From contig JAQYAY010000012.1 in assembly GCA_029338735.1 (NCBI GenBank), positions 1-64,000 on the forward strand: 64,000 bases of DNA, in the 5' to 3' direction. This document shows positions 30,994-40,499 of the stretch, in pieces; the first letter of the stretch is position 1, and each line of letters starts with the position of its first letter. Made by a program: the position numbers and the translations under genes. The notes below the pieces were generated by a model. The model was not told where the DNA came from and made no database searches. It was given only the letters and a program-made list of their open reading frames with translations. Source of the DNA: Lachnospiraceae bacterium. Lineage in GTDB: Bacteria > Bacillota > Clostridia > Lachnospirales > Lachnospiraceae.

Positions 30994-32634
30994 TTATTCA
31001 AAGAACAGCTTCATATCATCTTCCACTGTTCCGATTCCTGCGATGCCGAAGTTGTCGACAAGTACCTTTGCTACATTCGGGGAAAGGAATGCCGGAAGTG
31101 TCGGTCCAAGATGAATGTTCTTCACGCCCAGGTAAAGAAGTGCAAGAAGGACGATTACAGCCTTCTGCTCATACCAGGCGATATTGTAGACGATCGGCAG
31201 ATCGTTTACATCATCAAGTCCGAATATCTCTTTGAGCTTAAGAGCGATAAGTGCAAGTGAATATGAATCATTGCACTGTCCTGCATCGAGTACTCTTGGG
31301 ATTCCATTGATGTCACCGAGGTTCAGCTTGTTGTACTTATATTTCGCGCAGCCTGCAGTAAGGATCACTGCATCCTTTGGAAGAGCTTTAGCAAAATCAG
31401 TATAATAGTTTCTGGACTTAGCTCTGCCATCACAGCCTGCCATTACTACGAACTTCTTAATAGCTCCGCTCTTTACTGCATCAACGATCTGGTCTGCAAG
31501 TGCAAATACCTGCTCATGAGCAAATCCACCGACAATAGTTCCTGTCTCTATTTCTGTAGGAGCCTGACATTTCTTAGCCTGCTCGATGATCGGAGTGAAA
31601 TCCTTCGTCTCACCATAAGCAGCATCAATATGCCTGCATCCCGGATAACCTGCTGCACCTGTTGTCCAGAGTCTGTCCTTGTAGCTGTCCTTTGGAGGCA
31701 CGATGCAGTTGGTCGTCATAAGGATTGGTCCATTGAAGCTCTCGAACTCTTCCTTCTGCTTCCACCATGCATTTCCATAGTTCCCGGCAAAGTTATCATA
31801 CTTCTTGAAGAATGGATAGTAGTGAGCCGGAAGCATCTCAGAATGAGTATATACATCTACTCCTGTTCCCTTTGTCTGCTCGAGAAGCATCTCAAGGTCT
31901 TTTAAGTCATGACCTGAAATGAGGATTCCAGGATTTTTTCTTACACCTATATCTACCTTTGTGATCTCAGGATTGCCATAGGCAGTAGTATTTGCTGTAT
32001 CAAGATCTGCCATGCCCGCTACACCGTACTTACCTGTCTCAAGTGTAAGAGCTACGAGATCATCTACTGTAAGTGAATCATCAAGAGTCTTTGAAAGAGT
32101 TTCCTGAATGAATGCATCAACTTCTGGATCATCCTTAAGAAGCGCATTGGCATGCTTCGTATAAGCTGAGAGTCCCTTGAGTCCGTATGTGATCAGCTCT
32201 CTAAGAGATCTGATATCCTCATCCTTTGTAGAAAGAACCCCTTCCTTCCATGCCTTGGCGTCATATTCAGCTTCATTTCCGTTCCATCTGGCGGCTTCCG
32301 GAAGTGCATTCTTTTCAGCTTCTGAAAGCTCATTTAAAAGCTCTGCCTTCTCTGAAAGTGTCTCTGTAACCTTTGCCTTAATAGCATCAAGGTCGAAGTT
32401 CGCATTTGTGATAGTTGTGAACAGATTTACTGTAACAAGATGATTTATTTTTTCAGGAATCTCTTTTCCCTTTTTTCTTAATGCAGTAGTTACCGCACTG
32501 AGTCCCTTAGTCACATAAATGAGCAGATCCTGCATTCTTGCGACCTCTGGCTTCTTTCCGCACACACCTGATACTGTGCAGCCCTTGCAGCCTGCTGTCT
32601 CCTGGCACTGATAACAAAACATCTGATTTTCCAT
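30994..32634 (-). CDS. hcp: Hydroxylamine reductase / hybrid cluster protein
   Basis: [32 protein letters not shown]...; ATG at 32634 with GGAGGTTTT upstream (the track ORF extends 13 aa further). Confidence 0.96.
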   Translation of the reverse strand: MENQMFCYQCQETAGCKGCTVSGVCGKKPEVARMQDLLIYVTKGLSAVTTALRKKGKEIPEKINHLVTVNLFTTITNANFDLDAIKAKVTETLSEKAELLNELSEAEKNALPEAARWNGNEAEYDAKAWKEGVLSTKDEDIRSLRELITYGLKGLSAYTKHANALLKDDPEVDAFIQETLSKTLDDSLTVDDLVALTLETGKYGVAGMADLDTANTTAYGNPEITKVDIGVRKNPGILISGHDLKDLEMLLEQTKGTGVDVYTHSEMLPAHYYPFFKKYDNFAGNYGNAWWKQKEEFESFNGPILMTTNCIVPPKDSYKDRLWTTGAAGYPGCRHIDAAYGETKDFTPIIEQAKKCQAPTEIETGTIVGGFAHEQVFALADQIVDAVKSGAIKKFVVMAGCDGRAKSRNYYTDFAKALPKDAVILTAGCAKYKYNKLNLGDINGIPRVLDAGQCNDSYSLALIALKLKEIFGLDDVNDLPIVYNIAWYEQKAVIVLLALLYLGVKNIHLGPTLPAFLSPNVAKVLVDNFGIAGIGTVEDDMKLFFE

Positions 32635-32659
32635 GATAAAACCTCCAAAAATAATTTTC

Positions 32660-32709
32660 ATGTTTCTTTTCATCTGACATGAATAGTTTTATCAGAAAAT
32701 CAGAAACAT
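32660..32709. promoter_or_regulatory. Imperfect inverted repeat ATGTTTCTTTTCATCTGA-N14-TCAGAAAATCAGAAACAT upstream of hcp
   Basis: 14 of 18 positions symmetric; located 26-75 bp upstream of the hcp ATG. Confidence 0.45.
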
Positions 32710-32734
32710 CTCCGTTGTATTAACAACAAAAAGC

Positions 32735-32762
32735 AAGACATGGGGACGGTTCTCCTGTCTTA
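32735..32762. repeat. Solo copy of the AAGACANGGGGACGGTTCTCCTGTCTT palindromic unit
   Basis: AAGACATGGGGACGGTTCTCCTGTCTT; core GGGGACGGTTCTCCTGTCTT identical to 14938-14957. Confidence 0.85.
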
Positions 32763-32864
32763 TGTAAAATTTTCATTTTTCATATTAAAATTTTTAGCGA
32801 TTCAGAAATGCAAAGACTTTCCTCGAAAAAATCAGCTATAATCTGATTACTGGAGGTTTTTACT

Positions 32865-34568
32865 ATGAAAAAGAAACTAATAGGGTTGCTGCTTGCTGCC
32901 TCTATGATGGCTTTGATGCTTACCGGATGTGCCAGGGAAAATGGCTCTTCTTCTGCTAAAAAGGGCAGCTACATGGAGCGGGTCAACAGCACCTATGACG
33001 CCAATGTCGTGGATGACAAGTACCGGACGACGTATGAGATTTTTGTAGGATCATTCTATGATTCCGATGGAGACGGCACCGGCGACCTGAACGGTGTCAC
33101 TGAAAAAATAGGATATATCAGGGATATGGGATTCAACGAGATCTGGCTCATGCCGATCTGCCCTTCGCCTACCTATCACAAATATGATGTGACCGATTAT
33201 ACTGCTATTGATCCCGCATACGGCACGATGGATGATTTTGAAAAGCTGGTAAAGACCTGCCACGACAATGGCATCCGGCTGATCACTGATCTGGTACTGA
33301 ACCATACTTCTACCGCGCATCCGTGGTTCAAAGAGGCCGCTCAGTATCTGAACGGTCTGGGAAAAAATGACAAGCCTTCCGCAAAGGACTGCCCGTATGT
33401 GAATTACTATAATTTTTCCAGAGAAGCAAAAGAGGGCTACGCCCAGCTGGCCGGCAGTGACTGGTACTATGAAGCCAGGTTCTGGGAAGGCATGCCCGAT
33501 CTGAATCTGGATAATGAAGCCGTGAAAGATGAGATCAAAAAGATCACAGATTTCTGGCTCAACAAAGGTGTAGACGGATTCCGTCTCGATGCCGTAACGA
33601 GCTACTATACAGGCAATGATGACAAAAATATTGCATTCCTCAAGTGGCTGAATGATGAGGTCAAAACAAAGGATCCTGATGCATATATGGTCGGCGAATG
33701 CTGGACTGACTATACGACATATGCGAGATACTACAAGAGCGGTATTGACAGCTTCTTCGATTTCAGCTTCGCCAATGACAGCGGAGCCATTGCTTCTACA
33801 GTGCGTTCAGCCAGCGGCGCAAAAGGTTTCGGTGAAATGATGGTCACAGTGCAGGATGAGATCAGGGCTAATAATAAGGATGGCATAGAAGCCCCGTTCT
33901 ACACAAACCATGATATGGCACGTTCCGCTGGCTATTATCCTGGCGATGACGGTTCCAAAGTCAAGCTGGCGACAGGAATGAACCTGATGATGAGCGGAAA
34001 CGCTTTTGTCTACTATGGCGAAGAACTCGGCATGAAGGGAAGCGGCAAAGATGAAAATAAGCGGGCTCCGATGTACTGGTCGTCTGATTCTTCTGCAAAA
34101 GGCATGACCAGGGGCCCTGATGACATGGATTCATTCGAGATGAAATTCGACTCAGAGGACAAGCAGGCAAAGGATGACACATCAATACTTAACTATGTGA
34201 AGCAGGCTGTAAAACTCAGAAATACCTTCCCGGTAATAGCACGCGGAACTGTATCAGTAATCGACGGTGCTTCTGATGACAATGTTCTTGCCATAGAAAA
34301 GAAAATGGATGACAACAGTTATGATCCGGTAGTGATAGTCTACAATGTCACCGACAAGACACAGACCGTAAAACAGTCTGCACTTCCTGACGGATTCTCA
34401 AAGCTCGGTGGAGTGCTGATCTCAGGTGCTTCAGGAAATGCCAGGAAGGGTGGAAATGACGCCACATCATCTTCCTCAGAAACTTCTGAAAAAGAAGTCG
34501 AAGTCACAATAAAAGACGGCTCCATTACAATGCCAGCACAGAGCATTGCAATTTTTACAGACAAATAA
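32865..34568 (+). CDS. Alpha-amylase family (GH13) lipoprotein
   Basis: 567 aa; lipobox LTGC at N-term; YEIFVGSFYDSDGDGTGDLNG, LVLNHTS, GFRLDAVTSY, GECW, FYTNHD. Confidence 0.93.
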   Translation: MKKKLIGLLLAASMMALMLTGCARENGSSSAKKGSYMERVNSTYDANVVDDKYRTTYEIFVGSFYDSDGDGTGDLNGVTEKIGYIRDMGFNEIWLMPICPSPTYHKYDVTDYTAIDPAYGTMDDFEKLVKTCHDNGIRLITDLVLNHTSTAHPWFKEAAQYLNGLGKNDKPSAKDCPYVNYYNFSREAKEGYAQLAGSDWYYEARFWEGMPDLNLDNEAVKDEIKKITDFWLNKGVDGFRLDAVTSYYTGNDDKNIAFLKWLNDEVKTKDPDAYMVGECWTDYTTYARYYKSGIDSFFDFSFANDSGAIASTVRSASGAKGFGEMMVTVQDEIRANNKDGIEAPFYTNHDMARSAGYYPGDDGSKVKLATGMNLMMSGNAFVYYGEELGMKGSGKDENKRAPMYWSSDSSAKGMTRGPDDMDSFEMKFDSEDKQAKDDTSILNYVKQAVKLRNTFPVIARGTVSVIDGASDDNVLAIEKKMDDNSYDPVVIVYNVTDKTQTVKQSALPDGFSKLGGVLISGASGNARKGGNDATSSSSETSEKEVEVTIKDGSITMPAQSIAIFTDK

Positions 34569-34575
34569 AAATATC

Positions 34576-34601
34576 AGCTCTCATGGAAATCCATGGGAGC
34601 T
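34576..34601. terminator. Bidirectional terminator between convergent genes
   Basis: AGCTCTCATGGA-AA-TCCATGGGAGCT followed by GTTTTC. Confidence 0.75.
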
Positions 34602-34605
34602 GTTT

Positions 34606-35358
34606 TCAGTCTACATTGAATATGATATTGTCCCGGTCGATATCTACTATCTTGTCCCGGAAACGTGCCACCTGCGGGCGGCGTTTAAATTTTTCAATGA
34701 TGGAATAATCCTCCCAGCAGTGCATTGGGAATATCAGGTCGCAGTCTATACGCTGCACGAAATAGTCAAGTCCGACATATGCGCCTGCACCCATTCTCGG
34801 ATCAAGCACCACAAAACCTAAATCTATATGCTTGTTCTCGAGATGCCGCATCTGTTTCTTGTATCCGCCGCCATAGATGTCCGAATACAGCGGATTCCCG
34901 TCTTCATCGACATTCCATACCGACAGATCACCGGCATGATAGATGGTGAGCCCGTCAGTCTGCACCAGAAAAGCCACTCCCGCATCATTGCTCAGAAGTG
35001 TCTTTATCTTCATATCTGCAATCTCATAATCATTAAGCGGCTTTACAAACTTTATCAGATCGCGGATCTGTGGATCATAGCCATTCCTGATCAGATAATT
35101 CTTGCTGAGCCTTATATCTTTTGAAAAAATATAATGCACGTCCCGCTCTGCTGCCCATTTCAGGACATCAGGCGAAAAGTGGTCCTTATGTGAATGTGAT
35201 GCAAACACATAAACCGGCTTCTCTGCCGAGAAAACCGGTTCCTTGCCATGAAAAATCACATCATTGTATGTACAGGCTGGAAAATAATCAAATACCAGCT
35301 GCTTTGTATCTGTCTCCACCACAAAAGAACTGTGATGTATAAATGTTACGCGAAGCAT
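34606..35358 (-). CDS. Metallo-beta-lactamase fold hydrolase
   Basis: 250 aa; VTFIHHSSFVVETDTKQLVFDY, FASHSHKDHFSPD, IYHAGDLSVW, FPMHCWEDY. Confidence 0.85.
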   Translation of the reverse strand: MLRVTFIHHSSFVVETDTKQLVFDYFPACTYNDVIFHGKEPVFSAEKPVYVFASHSHKDHFSPDVLKWAAERDVHYIFSKDIRLSKNYLIRNGYDPQIRDLIKFVKPLNDYEIADMKIKTLLSNDAGVAFLVQTDGLTIYHAGDLSVWNVDEDGNPLYSDIYGGGYKKQMRHLENKHIDLGFVVLDPRMGAGAYVGLDYFVQRIDCDLIFPMHCWEDYSIIEKFKRRPQVARFRDKIVDIDRDNIIFNVD

Positions 35359-35861
35359 TAGTCCTCCTGACCATTAGCGCTTTCATACGTCCCGCCTGAC
35401 TGCTCTGTATATTCCTTGTATTTATCAGCATTCTCCCCGTTCTTATCACTCCATTCAGCCTGACACGAAATAGACTTGGAAGCAGGATCCTGCTCTACAT
35501 TCACTGTCCAGACAGCATCCTTCAGTGCCTTGGAGCTCCTTGTCGTATCGCCGATACTCTCCCTGACTTTTTCCTGTAGCGCATGGGGATCATCGCATTC
35601 AATTTTTCCTTTGCCATTGGTTGCAGTCCATACTACTGTCGCACCAGTTTCAGGAATGTCCTTATACACGGCCTCGTCCATAGCCGCCACACTTGTGGCT
35701 TCAAGAATTTCCGCCGCTGCGTGACAGTCGACAGCCACTCTCGACTTCTCGACATATCTCAGATACTGCGGCGCCAGAATCACTGCAAGCACTGCAATGA
35801 TCGCCATCACCACAATCAGTTCTACCAGAGTGAACCCACGGTTCCCGTTTTCCTTCCTCAT
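35358..35861 (-). CDS. Type IV pilin-like / pseudopilin with N-terminal methylation motif
   Basis: 167 aa; RGFTLVELIVVMAIIAVLAVILAPQYLRYVEKS. Confidence 0.88.
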   Translation of the reverse strand: MRKENGNRGFTLVELIVVMAIIAVLAVILAPQYLRYVEKSRVAVDCHAAAEILEATSVAAMDEAVYKDIPETGATVVWTATNGKGKIECDDPHALQEKVRESIGDTTRSSKALKDAVWTVNVEQDPASKSISCQAEWSDKNGENADKYKEYTEQSGGTYESANGQED

Positions 35862-35894
35862 ATGCAGCCTCTCTTTCGCAAGGAACTTATCAGA

Positions 35895-35923
35895 ATTATA
35901 CCATAGTGTGGGGAATGCAACAA
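35895..35923 (-). promoter_or_regulatory. Sigma-A-like promoter of the pseudopilin gene
   Basis: Minus strand TTGTTG-17-TATAAT. Confidence 0.55.
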
Positions 35924-36059
35924 TAATTAAATAATTCTTTACATATTCAGAATATCAGCGTATCTTCGAGATCATTTGTGACTTTTGTGCCATAATGCTC
36001 TATTGTGCTAGTGGTAATCTTTCATATGTATGTTTTCACTCTGCAAAAATTTCTACACT

Positions 36060-36353
36060 TCTGGCATCAATTTCATGTGGTAGCAATAAAGGATTTTCGC
36101 AGTTGAACGAATTTGAAATAAAACGCATCAGCACTAATTAAATTACTTGAACCTGTTTTGATGCGAGTTTGAAAAAATAAGGTATTATGTGAGAATGTTG
36201 TAATTCAAACGTTGCAATTTTGATGCTGTTCGCACCTAGCTTAATGTATTGCGAGAATATCAGAAGAGGCAGCATCAGATTTGATGCCGCCAGATGTATT
36301 ATTATTATATAGCGAGAATTACAAAGTCCAGCAAGGCTATATTGATGCTAATT
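36060..36353. repeat. Degenerate tandem array with 61-62 bp period
   Basis: TGATGC at 36159, 36221, 36282, 36343; GAGAAT at 36191, 36253, 36314; GCATCA at 36064, 36125. Minus-strand form ATTCTC(G/A)C-N24-GCATCAAA three times. Confidence 0.6.
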
Positions 36354-37634
36354 TTATATGGCAAAACGCCCCATAGCCAGTATCACGATCAGTGTCGTGA
36401 GTTCGGATGCTGCAAATGACAGGAACACACCTGAGAGGCCGAAGATACGGGACAGTACGAAGCCGTAGAGAGCTATCAGGATCATGCCACGAAGAAGTGA
36501 ACCTGTGACCACGATTCTCGCTCTGGCGGTTGCTGAATAGTAGGCAAGCAGGAAAATATTGATACCCGCAAATACAAATCCAAGGAAGTACTGACGCAGA
36601 CCACTGTGAGCTATTGCAAGAAGCTCAGCATTATGCTGGCTGTTGAAGATACCGATCATAGGATCTGTAGCCAGGAATCCTGCAGCAACGAACAGCGCTT
36701 CTGCAACCGCTGTAATGATGAGTCCTGAGCGAAGCACCATACTCACATCATCTTTTCTGCCCTTGCCATATGAATCACTGATCAGAGGCTGGAGTCCCTG
36801 CGATATTCCATTGAATATAGCAACCACGACAAGCGCTATATTTGCAATGACGCTGTATGCCGCCACAGCCACATTTCCTGCAATCCCGAGACAAAGATAA
36901 TTGAACACAAGAGAAGTAAATCCATTTGAAATCTCGCCTACGAATCCGCTCATACCTAGTGGCACCGCACTTTTGAGGTATGAAAATGACAGGCGGTGTC
37001 TACTGAAACCGACTGTATTCTTCTTTCCAAGGAAATGAATGAGACAGATCAGCATCGAAAGTCCCGGACAGCAGATTGTAGCCAGTGCTGCACCTGTGAA
37101 TCCCAGTCCACAGACAAACATGAAGACATAGTCAAAAACTATATTGAAAGCGCTGCCTGAGAGCTGTGCCGCCATGGCGATGCCAGGAGCCCTGTCATTG
37201 CGGCAAAAGGCTGTAAATGTGTAATTGCACATAAACGCCGGTGCAAACATCAGACATAGCCTTGCGTAGCCCTCTCCCATCTTCTGCAACGCCGCATCGG
37301 CTCCCATCAGGGCCAGCACCTGCTTAGGCACAAATATCCCAAGCAGTACGAACGGAATGCTTATAATAAGTGTCCAGCAGATAGACTGCATGAAGTACCA
37401 GCTCACGTCCTTACCGCTCGCTCTTCTGAGACTGTATATAACAGATGAGCCGATACCGATCATTGAACCAAGTGCGTACATGAGTCCGTACAGCGGCAGT
37501 GTCATATTGAGTACAGCCAGACCGTCTGCTCCGAATCCCCATGAAATAAAAAATGTGTCGGCAAGGATGTAGACCGAAAGGCCTACCATGCCGATCACAT
37601 TCAAGGACACGTACTTTGCAATTTTCTTTTTCAT
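36354..37634 (-). CDS. MATE family efflux transporter
   Basis: 426 aa, 12-TM MatE style: NVIGMVGLSVYILADTFFISWGFGADGLAVLNMTLPLY. Confidence 0.92.
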   Translation of the reverse strand: MKKKIAKYVSLNVIGMVGLSVYILADTFFISWGFGADGLAVLNMTLPLYGLMYALGSMIGIGSSVIYSLRRASGKDVSWYFMQSICWTLIISIPFVLLGIFVPKQVLALMGADAALQKMGEGYARLCLMFAPAFMCNYTFTAFCRNDRAPGIAMAAQLSGSAFNIVFDYVFMFVCGLGFTGAALATICCPGLSMLICLIHFLGKKNTVGFSRHRLSFSYLKSAVPLGMSGFVGEISNGFTSLVFNYLCLGIAGNVAVAAYSVIANIALVVVAIFNGISQGLQPLISDSYGKGRKDDVSMVLRSGLIITAVAEALFVAAGFLATDPMIGIFNSQHNAELLAIAHSGLRQYFLGFVFAGINIFLLAYYSATARARIVVTGSLLRGMILIALYGFVLSRIFGLSGVFLSFAASELTTLIVILAMGRFAI

Positions 37635-37728
37635 AGCGCTGCTTCCTTTCCTCCAAAAGACTGATGGTGCTGAACTTTTGTGACAGAGCCGGCGTCTCAG
37701 GAATGGGGCCCGGCAGCAGCGCTGCCAT

Positions 37729-37757
37729 CAAAAAAGTCACTCGATAAACGGGTGACT
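37729..37757 (-). terminator. Intrinsic terminator downstream of tRNA-Leu
   Basis: Minus strand AGTCACCCG-TTTAT-CGAGTGACT-TTTTTT. Confidence 0.75.
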
Positions 37758-37771
37758 CTTTAATAATGTAA

Positions 37772-37855
37772 TGCGGAAGATGGGACTTGAACCCACACAG
37801 TATTGCTACCACAAGATCCTTAGTCTTGCTCGTCTGCCAGTTCCGACACTTCCGC
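37772..37855 (-). tRNA. tRNA-Leu, anticodon AAG (no encoded CCA)
   Basis: GCGGAAG...CUUCCGC acceptor, anticodon stem CAAGA/UCUUG with loop CUAAGGA, long variable arm, T-arm UGGGUUCAAGUCCCA. Confidence 0.95.
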
Positions 37856-37893
37856 ATCTGTTAAGTTGTTGTTGCTCTCTCGCAACGATGTAT

Positions 37894-37922
37894 ATGATAC
37901 CAAAACAGCATGTGATTGTCAA
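37894..37922 (-). promoter_or_regulatory. Promoter of tRNA-Leu
   Basis: Minus strand TTGACA-17-TATCAT. Confidence 0.7.
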
Positions 37923-37938
37923 GCACTTTTTTCAACTT

Positions 37939-40497
37939 TTAAATATATTTTTTGTCGAAGTCTTCCTGACGCAGTGGTCTGTCGTACAGGAAGCCCTGGA
38001 TCATCGACACATTCATGTCTTCGAGCTTCTTCTTCTGTGGCTGACGTTCCACGCCCTCTACGACTACATTCATATTCACGGCATCAGCAAGCTGTGACAC
38101 AGAACGGATGAAAGCATCCGAGAAACTGTCCTTGTCAATATCATTGACGAAACAGCGGTCAATCTTAATCTCATCAAGAGGGAAATCCTTGATTCGTGAC
38201 AGAGACGAGTAACCTGTACCGAAATCATCAAGAGCCAGGCGCACACCCAGATCATGGATACGTGACAGGACATCCTTCATGCGGTCCATGTCATTTATTG
38301 CCATGCCCTCAGTCACTTCGAGCACTAGGTTGTCTGGATTGATACCGGTGATCCTTATCGCATTTGCGATCACGTCTACAATATCGTTCTGTAGCAGCTG
38401 TACGACTGACAGATTGACATTCACCCTGTACTCAGGATGACCATAGTCATTCCAGTAGCGGCAGTGGCGCGCGGCCTCAATGAGCACATGCTCGTCGATC
38501 GGGATAATGAGTCCCAGATACTCTGCTAAGGAAATAAACTTGTCCGGAGTCATGAAGCCGAGCTTCTTCGAATTCCATCTGACAAGTGCCTCAGCACCGC
38601 AGCATCGCGGCTCGACATTATTCCTGATATCAACAACCGGCTGATAATATACCTCAAACTCCCGGCAGTCATCAGCCACAGCCTCTCTCAATGCCTTCTC
38701 AATACCCATCCTGTCTGACGGCATCTTCGAAGAGACATCTGTAAAATACTCAGTCTTGTTCTTGCCTCTTGACTTCGCCTGATGAAGAGCATAGTCCACC
38801 CTCTGCAGCAGTATATCCTCATTATCACCGTCCTGTGGAAAATATACGATTCCCATGCAGGCAGTACAGTAATATTCATTATCATCGAGAGAAAACGGCT
38901 TTTCGAATCTGTTTTTTATATTCTCAGTAATCTGGCTGACATTTTCAAATCCGGAATATGGCACCAGAACTGCGAACTGGTCGCCGCCTATACGATAGCA
39001 CTGCGCATCCTTTTTCACAGCCTGCTGGACCGACCATGCAGCCTTTTTCAGGAATCTGTCGGCAAGCACATGACCTAGTCCGTCATTTAATGCGTTGAAA
39101 TCATCGAGATCGACGAAAATAAGAGTTCCCTGGCCTTTGCTTCTGACTGCATCATTGATGCACGTCTCGAAATCCAGGTGGAATCTGTGACGGTTGTAGA
39201 GTCCTGTCAGATCATCAAGATCAGCTGACTCCCTGATCTTCTTCTGATACTGCTTCTGCTTCGTGATATCAGTGATCGTGAATACGTCCACTTTAGAGCC
39301 ATCCCGCCACTGAGTCACATTTGTATAAACCAGGTATATGTCACCACTGCCGGCAGCCGAGAACTCCTTAGGTGCCTTCACAGCCTCTTCAGCAGAATCA
39401 CCTATCACAAATCTTCTTCTGAACAGCTCCTCATTCATAGGATCTGCAAAAATCTCATCAGCAGCTTTATTTCTGAATATCAGTTCATTCGTAGCGTCAT
39501 TGAAGATCACAACGGCAAACTGGGCCGAATCGTAAAATGCCCGCATGAAATCATCAGCACCGCGCAACAGGTCAGAATATTTCTGAGTATCCCTCTTGGC
39601 TCTGAGCAGATTCCCTGCCCTCTTCGCAAAGTCAATGTCATCACTATGCCATACATGGCCCTCGTCAAAGCTCAGAAGGCAGAGATAGCTCATTCTGCTG
39701 TCATTTTCAAGACATGTAAAAATTCCCGCTGTAATCCCATATTTCTGCATAAAATTCCTGAATCCATCAGAGATAAGTGAATCTGCAGATATGGTATATG
39801 TCTTGCCATCAAGAAATGGCAGATCATCCGGCTTTACATCGGCGAACACCTTTTTCACAGCACCGTCACTGCCTGAATATTCATTTACAGTCTCAACCTT
39901 ATTACCATCTGAAGTGATCAGCACTGCACTGTCAAAATCTATGCAGAGAGCCATCTTCTTCACAATGTCATCTGCCGCATCATGATAGCTGATATTGCCG
40001 TTCATATCATCTACCAGCATTGACAGATATCTGTAATACTTCTTCGTGCGTAAGAGCCTGTCAGCATCCTCTGCACCTTTCTGTCCCTGAGTATGGGCAT
40101 CCGATAGCTCCGACTCTGTATCACAGAACAGCCCCAGGAGGTCCTTGAAGACCTTTGTCAGAGCGTCTGCCCTCTTAGTATCATTTTTATCTACAAGAAA
40201 CAGGTACCCGCAGACCTTCCCGTCGCCACGTCTGATCGCAATTGTGCGCAGATGTATGTCATCAAAATCCCTGTCTATTACATCAGTGGCGTCATAATCA
40301 TAAAATGAACTCCTGATATCCCCTATTGTCTCCCTGTTCACCCTCTTAAAGAAAAGCTGCTCTGTATCAACATCCGTGAAATATGACAGCATCACCTTGC
40401 CATCGGTGTCTGCCATAAGCCCGGAAATTCCGGCATGCTCCAGAAGCTCCTTTATTACTTCGTTAAGTTTCTGTCTGTTTGTCTCAATTTCCGACAT
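37939..40497 (-). CDS. PAS-GGDEF-EAL protein (GGDEF site reads GGDQF)
   Basis: 852 aa; RIGGDQFAVLVPYSG; EAL domain CCGAEALVRWNSKKLGFMTPDKFISLAE, LEVTEG, LALDDFGTGYSS, IKIDRCFV. Confidence 0.92.
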   Translation of the reverse strand: MSEIETNRQKLNEVIKELLEHAGISGLMADTDGKVMLSYFTDVDTEQLFFKRVNRETIGDIRSSFYDYDATDVIDRDFDDIHLRTIAIRRGDGKVCGYLFLVDKNDTKRADALTKVFKDLLGLFCDTESELSDAHTQGQKGAEDADRLLRTKKYYRYLSMLVDDMNGNISYHDAADDIVKKMALCIDFDSAVLITSDGNKVETVNEYSGSDGAVKKVFADVKPDDLPFLDGKTYTISADSLISDGFRNFMQKYGITAGIFTCLENDSRMSYLCLLSFDEGHVWHSDDIDFAKRAGNLLRAKRDTQKYSDLLRGADDFMRAFYDSAQFAVVIFNDATNELIFRNKAADEIFADPMNEELFRRRFVIGDSAEEAVKAPKEFSAAGSGDIYLVYTNVTQWRDGSKVDVFTITDITKQKQYQKKIRESADLDDLTGLYNRHRFHLDFETCINDAVRSKGQGTLIFVDLDDFNALNDGLGHVLADRFLKKAAWSVQQAVKKDAQCYRIGGDQFAVLVPYSGFENVSQITENIKNRFEKPFSLDDNEYYCTACMGIVYFPQDGDNEDILLQRVDYALHQAKSRGKNKTEYFTDVSSKMPSDRMGIEKALREAVADDCREFEVYYQPVVDIRNNVEPRCCGAEALVRWNSKKLGFMTPDKFISLAEYLGLIIPIDEHVLIEAARHCRYWNDYGHPEYRVNVNLSVVQLLQNDIVDVIANAIRITGINPDNLVLEVTEGMAINDMDRMKDVLSRIHDLGVRLALDDFGTGYSSLSRIKDFPLDEIKIDRCFVNDIDKDSFSDAFIRSVSQLADAVNMNVVVEGVERQPQKKKLEDMNVSMIQGFLYDRPLRQEDFDKKYI

Positions 40498-40499
40498 TT

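Noticed and set aside
36060-36353. CRISPR array
   Set aside because: Period is regular (61-62 bp) but only 6-8 bp boxes are conserved; no 25-38 bp near-identical repeat and no cas genes in the window.
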